Source of the DNA: Betaproteobacteria bacterium RIFCSPLOWO2_12_FULL_62_58
GTDB lineage: Bacteria; Pseudomonadota; Gammaproteobacteria; Burkholderiales; SG8-41
Length of the DNA: 58,457 nucleotides
Direction: 5' to 3'
Assembly (NCBI GenBank): GCA_001772005.1
Contig: MERI01000100.1
Coordinates: forward strand, 1 to 58,457
Positions within the stretch are counted from its first letter, which is position 1, and the number at the start of each line of letters is the position of its first letter. This document shows, one piece after another, positions 1 to 7,301 of this stretch. A program made the position numbers and the translations under genes. The notes under the pieces are model-generated. The model was given only the letters and a program-made list of their open reading frames with translations, ran no database searches and was not told the DNA's origin.

Positions 1-1
1 G

Positions 2-268
2 GACGGTCATGTCGGCCGCATGGCGGTGCTCAAAGCGTGGCGGGGCAAGGGCGTGGGCAGCGCCATACTCAAGATGTTGCTCGATCTGGCGCGAAAGGAA
101 GGACTCAAATCCGTGCGGCTGCACGCCCAGACGCATGCCGCGGGCTTCTACGCCAGGCACGGATTCAAGGCCACCGGCAAGGAATTCATGGAGGCGGGAA
201 TTCCTCACCGGGCAATGACGATCAAGCTCGAACCGCTGCCTGATCGCCTGGCATCGTGGAAGAAGTGA
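2..268 (+). CDS. GNAT N-acetyltransferase, C-terminal part (5' end outside window)
   Basis: The frame is open from the window edge and gives about 88 residues before TGA at 266-268. The visible part has the acetyl-CoA binding signature RGKGVGSAIL of GNAT acetyltransferases, followed by a strand/helix with HAQTHAAGFYARHGF, which is the usual motif B region, and a short tail PHRAMTIKLE. The spacing resembles the ElaA/YjcF-like subgroup, but the substrate cannot be told. Its last 47 bases overlap the 3' end of the convergent NRDE gene. Confidence 0.85.
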   Translation, partial: DGHVGRMAVLKAWRGKGVGSAILKMLLDLARKEGLKSVRLHAQTHAAGFYARHGFKATGKEFMEAGIPHRAMTIKLEPLPDRLASWKK

Positions 269-1154
269 GGTTTTCCAGCCGGAAACGGGTGGCGACCTCG
301 CCGAGCGGCTTTCCGCCGGCCCCGAAACCGCGTTCGATGTAGAGCACGTCGCCGTCCTTGTCCACCAGCATCACCGTCGAAGCGCGAGTGCCGTAGCGAT
401 CGCCGTTGATGAAAATGGGCGAGAGCTCCCGCTCGCGCTGCAAACCCACCCCGGTGTCGGGAAGCTCGTCATCAGGCGCCTCGCTGCGGTCGGACAAGAG
501 CTCGAACAGCTTTGCGGCAAGCTCGGCCTCTCCCGCGCTTATTGAGTTTTGCATAAATGGATGACAATCCATTTGTGCCGCGAATCTCCCTTCTCCTCCC
601 GGGAGAAGGGTCGGGGATGAGGGATGAGCATTGTCAGGCATTTCTTCAATGCTCAGTAGCAGCGCTTCCATCGCCTGCTTGCTGCGCTTGATCTTGGGCC
701 ACGGCGTATTGAGCAGGTGGTTGCTCAAGCCGTGCACGCCCGGGGGAATCCTCGCGACGCCCGGGCCGCGGTTCGAAAGCCAATACAACGCCTCGAGATC
801 GCCCGCGATCAGAATGAAACCGTTGTACTGCCCGCCCTGTGCCTTCACCCGCTCGAGATAAGTTTCGGTATCGCTGTCGCTCGTCAGAAAACCGCTGACC
901 AGGGCGCCGCGGGAGAGCGGGGCGGTCCTGCCGGCATTGCGGTTGCGGTAGTTGGTCACCGCAGCCATCCGGCCGCAGCGTGTCAGCCCGAGCCAGGTGC
1001 CGCCTTTTTCGAGATCGCGCCCGCCGTAAATCTGCGGGTGATCGTCCCAGAATGCGGCCGGCGCCGCCGGACGCGCATAAGCTTCGTCGCGGTTCGCGGC
1101 GAGGATCAGCGGATAGTTCCGGTGCGCTTGATGGGCAAACAGGATCAGGCACAT
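222..1154 (-). CDS. NRDE (TANGO2-like) family protein
   Basis: The product is about 310 residues and begins MCLILFAHQ, with the family signature AANRDE near residue 20 and the conserved YGGRDLEKGGTWLG and TNYRNR blocks. The C-terminal DTGV, ERELSPIFI and YGTRASTVML motifs are also present. I chose the start at 1154 because homologues begin with MC at this point; upstream in-frame codons fall in a GTGAACG repeat. The family is widespread and linked to haem handling in eukaryotic TANGO2, but its bacterial role is unsettled. About 35 residues between the helix LLLSIEEM and LFELLSDRS are extra; they are encoded by a hairpin repeat (586-634) and its flanks, read in frame. Confidence 0.85.
   Translation of the reverse strand: MCLILFAHQAHRNYPLILAANRDEAYARPAAPAAFWDDHPQIYGGRDLEKGGTWLGLTRCGRMAAVTNYRNRNAGRTAPLSRGALVSGFLTSDSDTETYLERVKAQGGQYNGFILIAGDLEALYWLSNRGPGVARIPPGVHGLSNHLLNTPWPKIKRSKQAMEALLLSIEEMPDNAHPSSPTLLPGGEGRFAAQMDCHPFMQNSISAGEAELAAKLFELLSDRSEAPDDELPDTGVGLQRERELSPIFINGDRYGTRASTVMLVDKDGDVLYIERGFGAGGKPLGEVATRFRLENLTSSTMPGDQAAVRA
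586..634. repeat. Hairpin repeat inserted inside the NRDE coding sequence
   Basis: Arms CCCTTCTC (588-595) and GAGAAGGG (603-610) form a stem and are followed by a TCGGGGATGAGGG tail. The same layout, a pyrimidine/purine stem followed by a G-rich gggt/gagg tail, recurs at 1731-1774. Such elements are normally intergenic; here it is translated without breaking the frame. Confidence 0.6.
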
Positions 1155-1280
1155 AAACCAGTGAACGGTGAACGGTGAATAGTGAACGGGATAAACCAAA
1201 CCGCCGCGTTCCCCTTCAGGGAAACGTTACGTGAGGGTCGGTCGGATTCGATTTCCTATTTCGTTTGTCCGATTTACTGT

Positions 1281-1574
1281 TCACGCATTCGTTTCGAAGC
1301 ACTCGACATGGCGCGTCGTGTCGGCCTCCAGGCATTCCTTCACCTTGAGCTGATCCGCGATATCGGCGACTTCCCACTCGAACTGCGCTTCGTCCCTTAC
1401 GTGCTCGTAGACCTCCATCCACAGCAGCGGTTCGCCGCGTTTCCTGAGCAACCGGCCGGTGATGCCCGTCTTTTTCTCGACCGCCGCCAGCAGCTCCCGG
1501 ATTTTCGGCCCGCAATCCTCCACCTTGTCGGGTGCGACGCGGTAATAGATGTAGTAGGAGCAGGGCATGGGCAA
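1281..1574 (-). CDS. DUF4936 family protein
   Basis: The product is 97 residues and begins MPMPCSYYIYYRV, with the RLLRKRGEPLLWMEVYEHV core that resembles DUF4936, a small ferredoxin-fold-like family common in betaproteobacteria, often near ygfZ. It stands alone between NRDE and ygfZ, all on the minus strand. A second ATG two codons in is an alternative start. No catalytic motif is visible and the function is unknown. Confidence 0.75.
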   Translation of the reverse strand: MPMPCSYYIYYRVAPDKVEDCGPKIRELLAAVEKKTGITGRLLRKRGEPLLWMEVYEHVRDEAQFEWEVADIADQLKVKECLEADTTRHVECFETNA

Positions 1575-1808
1575 TTCGCAGCGAATTCCCTATTTTATGC
1601 TTTCGCCGTGCGGGGAGGGAAGCCGCAGACCTATTGAGAACTTTTTGAATGGCTAATGCCGCCCTCTTCCCGGTTGCGGGGAGAGAAAAACATAGCGCCT
1701 CCCCTGTTGCGAAGCGAGGAAAACTATAATTCCCTCCCCCGCTCGGGCGGGGGAGGGCCAGGGTGGGGGTAGGGACATCGGCGTGAACGAACGAACGTTG
1801 TCGCTCAA
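1575..1808. other. Gene-free gap with hairpin repeats
   Basis: This stretch holds no plausible gene. It carries a clear copy of the hairpin repeat (1731-1774) and a weaker one around 1655-1685 (CCCTCTTCCCGG...GGGGAGAG). No convincing promoter was seen. Confidence 0.6.
1731..1774. repeat. Intergenic G/C-rich hairpin repeat
   Basis: Perfect 9-bp arms CCCTCCCCC (1732-1740) and GGGGGAGGG (1749-1757) enclose an 8-nt loop, and a tail GGGTGGGGGTAGGG follows. The architecture matches the element that lies inside the NRDE gene. Confidence 0.7.
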
Positions 1809-2738
1809 TCAGAACTTGTACGGCAGCGGCAGGAACTCCAGCGCCGGGCCGTCGAGCGCTTTCCAGCGCACCCCGCCGGCTTCGACGCTGCTCATCTGGA
1901 TCGCCGCCAGCGCATCGTAGCCGCTCTCGGGCGCGGGTGCGGCGTTGACGATCATTCCGCTCGACTGCTCGCCCAGGTCCGCGCTGTAGAGCTTGTCGCC
2001 GGGCTGCGGCGCAGCGTCGGATGCAATGTGAGCCAGATACATGCGCTGCTTCAGCCTGCCACGATAATGCATGCGCGCGACAATCTCCTGCCCCGGATAG
2101 CAGCCCTTCGTGAAGCTCACGCCTCCAATCAGATCGAGGTTCACCATCTGCGGCACGAATTCTTCCTGGGTCGCGGGCGTGATGACCGGAATGCCGGCGC
2201 GGATGTCGAGCCAGTCCCAGTATTCCGGGCCTGCCGCTTGCGCATCCGCGGCCAGCGCGTCGCGGACCGCGGCGGCTTTTTCATGCGGCGCGACGATCTC
2301 GAAGCGGCCGACCGGCAGGCGGATGATCGTGATGTCGTCATGACGCGCAACGTCATGCGGCGCACGCGGGACGTTTCCGAACAATTGCTTCAAGCCCGCT
2401 TCAGCGCTTTCGCCTGCAACGCCCAGACCAACAAATTCACCGCTGGCATCGCGAGCTTTGACTTTCGAGCGCAGGATGTACTTCGACACCTGTTTCTGGA
2501 TCGGCTCGCGCAGCGGGGAGGGGAGCTGCAAGTAGAATCCTTCCTCCGTGCGCCATAACAGCAAGCTCGCCAGCAGGCGGCCCTTGGGCGTGCAATAGCC
2601 GCTGTATTGGCTGCTGTTCGCCGCGAGGCTGGAAACGTCGCTCGTAAGCTGAGCGTGCAGGAACGCTTGCGCGTCTTCACCGGCAAAGGCGATCAGCCCA
2701 AACTGATCCAGGCTATTTAATGTCGTTTCTCGAGCCAC
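1809..2738 (-). CDS. ygfZ: Folate-binding protein YgfZ (Fe-S cluster/tRNA modification)
   Basis: The product is 309 residues with the GcvT-like fold of YgfZ: an N-terminal FAGEDAQAFLHAQLTSDV block, GYCTPKGRLLAS, and the family hallmark KGCYPGQEIVAR at about residues 211-222, whose Cys is required in E. coli YgfZ. The family binds tetrahydrofolate and supports assembly or repair of Fe-S enzymes such as MiaB. The start ATG at 2738 follows an AT-rich upstream region. It is divergent from the secretion-gene remnant. Confidence 0.93.
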   Translation of the reverse strand: MARETTLNSLDQFGLIAFAGEDAQAFLHAQLTSDVSSLAANSSQYSGYCTPKGRLLASLLLWRTEEGFYLQLPSPLREPIQKQVSKYILRSKVKARDASGEFVGLGVAGESAEAGLKQLFGNVPRAPHDVARHDDITIIRLPVGRFEIVAPHEKAAAVRDALAADAQAAGPEYWDWLDIRAGIPVITPATQEEFVPQMVNLDLIGGVSFTKGCYPGQEIVARMHYRGRLKQRMYLAHIASDAAPQPGDKLYSADLGEQSSGMIVNAAPAPESGYDALAAIQMSSVEAGGVRWKALDGPALEFLPLPYKF

Positions 2739-2820
2739 GGTTCGTTACCTGACATAGTAACAAACACGCGCAACTTGAAGAAACTCTTGGAAAAAAGAAA
2801 CTCAATATCACTATCATCGA

Positions 2821-2849
2821 AAAAAATCTATCGTTTTGTTAGATTTTTT
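2821..2849. promoter_or_regulatory. Perfect AT-rich inverted repeat between divergent genes
   Basis: Arms AAAAAATCTA (2821-2830) and TAGATTTTTT (2840-2849) flank a 9-nt loop. It would look like a bidirectional terminator, but both neighbours point away from it, so an operator or regulatory role in the AT-rich divergent promoter region (2750-2900) is equally likely. Confidence 0.4.
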
Positions 2850-2963
2850 GTGCTGTAATCCATTGATTTAATGCCGATAATAGTTCCTGTGGATAATTTT
2901 TCTTGAGGCATAATCCGCGAACTGCCTCACTCAATAAGCACTGAAGAAGACGCGCGCCGCAAC

Positions 2964-3717
2964 ATGCGGTCTTCTTGTCAGGAAGGAAAGGGGCCTTCTC
3001 TGGCTAACGAACTGCTGTTGTCGGCGGAGAATTATATCTGGGGGCTGCAGGGCATTTGCCAGCTTCACCGCATTCCTTTTGCCCCCAATCTGGTGCTGCA
3101 GCAGTTTCCGCCTCCTCACAATCTGTTCTCCTTGCAGCAGGCCGCAAAAGCGCTCGGCTTGAACACCGGCTTGCGCGACGCTTGCGTGACCGAGCTGCCG
3201 CAATTGCCCACCCCATTCGTTGCCGTTCTGACGCCAGCATCAAGTTCTTCGAGTGCTGCCACCACCGGAACTCAACAATCTCAGGATGACCATCCGGTTG
3301 CGCATCGCCTGGCGATCGTCGTCAAATGCAACGCGCACCAGATTTCATACTTCGAGAGCAGCGGGCAAACGCCGATCACTGCAACGCTGGAGAATTTTTC
3401 CAAAGAGTTTTCCGGCAAAGTCCTGCTGTGCGCGCCGGCGGCGCCCGGCTTGGAAGGGGAAGATGCAGCACTGAGCGGACAAGCCGGATTCGGGTTCCGC
3501 TGGTTCGTCCCCGAGCTGCTCAAGCACAAGCCGGTATGGCGCGACGTGCTGCTCGCCTCGCTCGCGATCCAGGTGATGGCATTGGCCACGCCGGTGTTCA
3601 CCCAGGTTGTGATCGACAAGGTCATCGTCCATCACACCACCAATACGCTCACCGTCATCGGCATCGCGCTTGCGGTGTTCGTCCTCTTTACCGCGGTGAT
3701 GAGTTGGGTGCGGCAGG
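2964..3717 (+). pseudogene. Type I secretion ABC transporter (HlyB/LapB-like), N-terminal remnant
   Basis: About 250 residues remain. Residues about 15-150 are a C39-peptidase-like domain (IWGLQGICQLHRIPF...), in which a Trp appears to occupy the catalytic Cys position, as in HlyB-type chaperone-like domains. Then come GFGFRWFVPELLKHKPVWRDVLLASLAIQVMALATPVFTQVVIDKVIVH and the first membrane helices. At MSWVRQ the sequence breaks and continues, in a different frame, inside an HlyD-type protein. The rest of the membrane domain and the whole nucleotide-binding domain are missing, so no ATPase can be made. An in-frame CTG at 3000 after AAGGAAAGG is an alternative start. Confidence 0.85.
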
Positions 3718-4836
3718 GGCATCGTGCGCGAGATCCTGGTGAAGGACGGCGAGACCGTGCAAGAAGGGCAGGTGCTCATCCGCATGGACGCGCGGTTGTC
3801 GGATGCGGACCGCAGCGTAGTGGACAACGAACTCAAGCTCAAAGAGCTGCAACTGCGGCGCATCGACGCCGAGCTTTCGGGCTTGCCCATGAAACGGCAA
3901 CCGAGCGAATCCGCCGCGCTTTTTTTCCAAGTCGACGCGCAGCACAAGGCGCGCCGGCAAGCCTACCTGGACTCGCTGGACACTGAGAAAGCGGTCCTCG
4001 CCAAGGCACGGCACGATCTACAGGTTGCGATGGAAGTCGAAGGCAAGCTTAAGAAAACGGTACCCATTTATCGTGATCAAGCCGAGGGCTGGGACAAGCT
4101 CGCCAAGGAAGGATTCGCTGGCAAGCTCATGGCGATGGAGCGCCGACGCCTCCACATCGAGAATGAGCAGGATTTGCGTGCACAGGGTTACAACGTCGCA
4201 AGCCTCAAAGCCAGCATTGCGCAATCGGAAAAACGCATCGCGCAAATCACCTCCAATTACCGGCAGCAACTGCAGAACGAACGGATCGAGACTGCAGGTC
4301 AGCGCCACCGCTTGGAGCAGGAGCTGGACAAGCATCAGCACCGCTCCGGGTTGCTCGAATTGAAGGCGCCGCAGGCGGGTGTGGTGAAAGATCTGGCCAC
4401 GCACACGCCAGGCACGGTGGTCGCGCCCGGCACGATACTGCTGACTCTCGTGCCGCAAAATGAACCGCTGGTTGCGGAAGTCTGGGTCGGCAATGCTGAC
4501 GCGGGCTTCGTGCAGACGAACCAGAAGACGCGCGTCAAACTTGCCGCGTATCCGTTCCAGAAATACGGCATGCTGGATGGCGTCGTGCAGCAAATCAGCG
4601 CCGACGCGCAGGAAAAATCCAACGACCCCGGCAGTGGGGCCAAGCCTCCTCAGGACGCGGCGTACCGCGCGATGATCAGCCTGAGCAGCAACTACCTGGA
4701 AAGTCAGGGCCGCAGTTTGCCACTCGTTCCCGGCATGCTCGTCAACGCCGAAATCCACCTCGGCACCCGCAGCGTTCTCGAATATCTGCTGTCACCTGTG
4801 CAGAAGGTCGCCCACGAAGCGGCACGAGAGCGCTGA
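3718..4836 (+). pseudogene. Type I secretion membrane fusion protein (HlyD-like), lacking its N-terminus
   Basis: From GIVREILVKDGETVQEGQ the reading frame is an intact HlyD body: lipoyl half-motif, a long coiled coil (about residues 25-220), the second lipoyl half (LKAPQAGVVKDL), beta-barrel, and the family C-terminus LGTRSVLEYLLSPVQK. The cytoplasmic tail and membrane anchor expected at the N-terminus are gone, removed together with the hlyB 3' part in the deletion ending near 3712-3720. A GTG at 3724 could still initiate, but the product would have no anchor. No TolC partner or RTX substrate gene is next to it. Confidence 0.85.
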
Positions 4837-5095
4837 TTATCCCTGAAGTCCGGTTGCTCTCACGCGAGTTCCCGAGGTTCAACGAGGTCCAGGCCTTCGG
4901 CGTTGTGGACGTTGAGCCGGGTGCTCACCGGGCGGCAGGCAAATTTGAATAAGGTCTTTTCGCTGACCACTCTGATTCGGGTCAGCCTGTTATATCAATG
5001 AATTATCGTCAGTTGAGGCGCGGGAATACGCATTGAAGCGTATAGTTATGACTTATCCTTGAAAACGCGATTTCGGGCAACCGAATCAGCGATGG

Positions 5096-6640
5096 GTGTC
5101 GTCCATGCCGAATTGGCTGACCGATGATCGATCCCTGAGCACCAACCTGCAGAAGGCGCGCGACCTGATCGTCAGACTCCCTGACAGCGATCCGCTGAGC
5201 GCGCTCGATAGCATCAATTCCTGTCTCGAATCGATCAATAACACTGAAGGTTTCGGACTGCTGCACCGGCTGGCCCTGATCGACCTTCTTGACCAGGCCG
5301 GGAAGAATCCGCATCAGACACTTGCGCGCGAATACGTCGCCGCCCAGCGGCTACAGAAGTCCCAGGAAAGCCGGTTCTGGAGCACATGCTTCGGGTTTAC
5401 GAAATATCTCGGCACAGCGTATGTCCGGTGCATCGAAGACGTTCAGGGCGTTCAACCGCGGTCGGAAGCGATAGACGAGGAACTTCCCCTGGTTGCTGGA
5501 AGGGCGCTTCGCGCGCTGACGGTGCAGATCAAATGGATCCTCCAACGCTATGAGGTGGTCGGAGACCGCGTCTGGCGCGAGCTCGCGAAAGTCTATCTAT
5601 TCGCGGAAAACGAAGGCTTTGCGGCAAAGCGCGCGCCAATCTATCCCGGTCAACATGGCCGGTCTTCCGCGCAGGAGGAGTTCCTCAAGGCGATGATGTT
5701 TGTCGTATCGGGCCCCGACGGCCTGCTTGCCGAAAAACTCCATGTGGCGGAGCGCATTGTGGCCCACTACGGCAGCGCGTTCGTTATCCGGCCCGAGCCC
5801 GCCGTTGGGTTCCCCTTCTTCTTCGATCTGTCGATGCACAAACCACCGGCGCGGGCGTACAAGAGCATAAGCCGCGGGCCAATGACGCGTTTCTTCGGTG
5901 CCGGCGAAGCGGCGCAAGCCTTGCGCACGTTGGCACAGGAAATCAAGGAAAAGGGAACCCTTCCCGTTGACGTGTACCTCGGCGGCGACTTCGACAACGA
6001 GACCGTTCTATCGGTGCTCGCGCATCTGGAGGAGTGCTGGTCGACTGTCCCTCCCGCGCGCGGCATAGCGCGCCGAGCGCTTGCCACGCGCGTGACGATC
6101 GTACCGGGCTTTCTCCAGACGTTAGGCTGGCTTCACGCGGTCCAGAGTGCCAGCGCGATCGAACATGCCGATCCGGGAGGTGCCGAGAGCTGGATCGTCT
6201 ATGATGTCAGCGACAGCGGTTATGGGGCCATCGTGCCAGACGTGAAAACCGACTGGCTGCAAGTTGGTGCGGTGGTCGGGCTTCGTACCGAAGCCGCGTC
6301 GACATGCCGCGTGGGGATCGTTCGGCGCATCACGCAGGACGATTTCGGCCAACGCCGTGTCGGCATCGAAGTGGTTGGCAAATTCGCGTTTCCGGTGAAG
6401 GTGTGGCCCGCCGGGCAAGGCGCCGCAAGCCGTACAGCGCCGAAAGCGGAAGAGGCGATCCTGCTTTCCAAGCAGCCGGATGAAAACGGCCAGCTCGCAC
6501 TGCTCCTTGCTGCGGGCCGTTACACGGCGGCGGAGCGGTTTCAGATTCGGGTTCGAGACAAAGAGTATCTGGCCACTCCCTCCATGCTGATCGAGAGCGG
6601 CAAAGAGTTCGACTGGGCGAATTTGAAGGTCTCGAAGTAA
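5096..6640 (+). CDS. Unrecognised 514-residue protein with a PilZ-like C-terminal region
   Basis: I do not recognise the whole protein. The N-terminal two thirds are helical (LSALDSINSCLESIN..., LHRLALIDLLDQAGKNP) with no signal peptide. Around residues 355-445 the pattern WIVYDVSDSGYGAIVP, QVGAVVGLRTE and RVGIVRRI..RRVGIEVV resembles the beta-barrel of PilZ-type domains, but no RxxxR c-di-GMP motif stands out, so binding is uncertain. Start GTG at 5096; ATG at 5105 is an alternative. The 259-bp gap before it carries only a weak inverted repeat (ATACGC/GCGTAT near 5030). Confidence 0.55.
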   Translation: MSSMPNWLTDDRSLSTNLQKARDLIVRLPDSDPLSALDSINSCLESINNTEGFGLLHRLALIDLLDQAGKNPHQTLAREYVAAQRLQKSQESRFWSTCFGFTKYLGTAYVRCIEDVQGVQPRSEAIDEELPLVAGRALRALTVQIKWILQRYEVVGDRVWRELAKVYLFAENEGFAAKRAPIYPGQHGRSSAQEEFLKAMMFVVSGPDGLLAEKLHVAERIVAHYGSAFVIRPEPAVGFPFFFDLSMHKPPARAYKSISRGPMTRFFGAGEAAQALRTLAQEIKEKGTLPVDVYLGGDFDNETVLSVLAHLEECWSTVPPARGIARRALATRVTIVPGFLQTLGWLHAVQSASAIEHADPGGAESWIVYDVSDSGYGAIVPDVKTDWLQVGAVVGLRTEAASTCRVGIVRRITQDDFGQRRVGIEVVGKFAFPVKVWPAGQGAASRTAPKAEEAILLSKQPDENGQLALLLAAGRYTAAERFQIRVRDKEYLATPSMLIESGKEFDWANLKVSK

Positions 6641-6746
6641 ACCGCGACGGGATTTTTAGAACGTGTCGATTCTGGTGACAAAACCGGTCGGGGCTGAGCG
6701 CGAATGCTGCGCGCGCGCCCTGGTGACAGGCTGTTGACGCGGACAG

Positions 6747-7301
6747 ATGATCAGCGAAGCGGACCCCGCACTTGCGGCAACGGCCGAGAATCGCGAACTG
6801 AAAAGGGCGATCGCGGCGCTGCGGGCGGAACTCGAACATGCGGGTGAGCGCTCCGAGCTCGCCGGCGTGCACGCGATGTCGAACGTTCATGCCGAGATCG
6901 CGCAGCTGCGGAGCGCGGTTGCGGCGCTTCGCGTGGAGCTCGAACGCGAACGCGCGCTGCGCGAGGAGGCGGTGCGCGATGCCGAATTCGCCGGCCAGGG
7001 CGAGATCCGACAGCTCAAGGCGACGGTCGCCGCGTTGCACGGCGCTCTCGAACAGGCGCGCCTGGAAGCGGAGCCGCGCGTGCACCAGGCTGTGGCGCAT
7101 GCGAAGGAGGAAATTGCGCAGCTGCGGGCGACCGGCGCGGCGCTGCGCGATGAGCTCGAGCGAGCCCGCATCGCGCACGAGGAGACCGTCGCCGCAGCTC
7201 AAGCGCAGCACCGGGCCGAGATCGCGCAGCTTCAGTCGACCGTGCGCGAGTTGCGCGCGCGGCTGCAGGCGGGCGCCGCAGAATCGCGGGGTGCGGAGTG
7301 A
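6747..7301 (+). CDS. Coiled-coil protein built of 36-residue tandem repeats
   Basis: The product is 184 residues, almost wholly charged helix. Four full 36-residue repeats and one half repeat follow each other without gaps: residues 14-49, 50-85, 86-121, 122-157, and 158 onward. Repeats 2, 4 and 5 begin EIAQL, repeat 3 EIRQL and repeat 1 ENREL; most continue ...AALR.EL. The DNA therefore repeats with a 108-bp period from 6786. There is no signal peptide or membrane segment. Its stop codon overlaps the GTG start of the adenylate cyclase (GTGA at 7298-7301), so the two are probably translated together. A scaffold for, or partner of, the cyclase is inference only. Confidence 0.75.
   Translation: MISEADPALAATAENRELKRAIAALRAELEHAGERSELAGVHAMSNVHAEIAQLRSAVAALRVELERERALREEAVRDAEFAGQGEIRQLKATVAALHGALEQARLEAEPRVHQAVAHAKEEIAQLRATGAALRDELERARIAHEETVAAAQAQHRAEIAQLQSTVRELRARLQAGAAESRGAE

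Noticed and set aside
2821..2849. AT-rich inverted repeat as a rho-independent terminator
   Set aside because: Both flanking genes are transcribed away from it, so there is nothing to terminate; kept only as a possible regulatory site.
4837..5095. Possible remnant of a secreted RTX substrate after the hlyD remnant
   Set aside because: No glycine-rich nonapeptide repeats or continuous frame could be seen.
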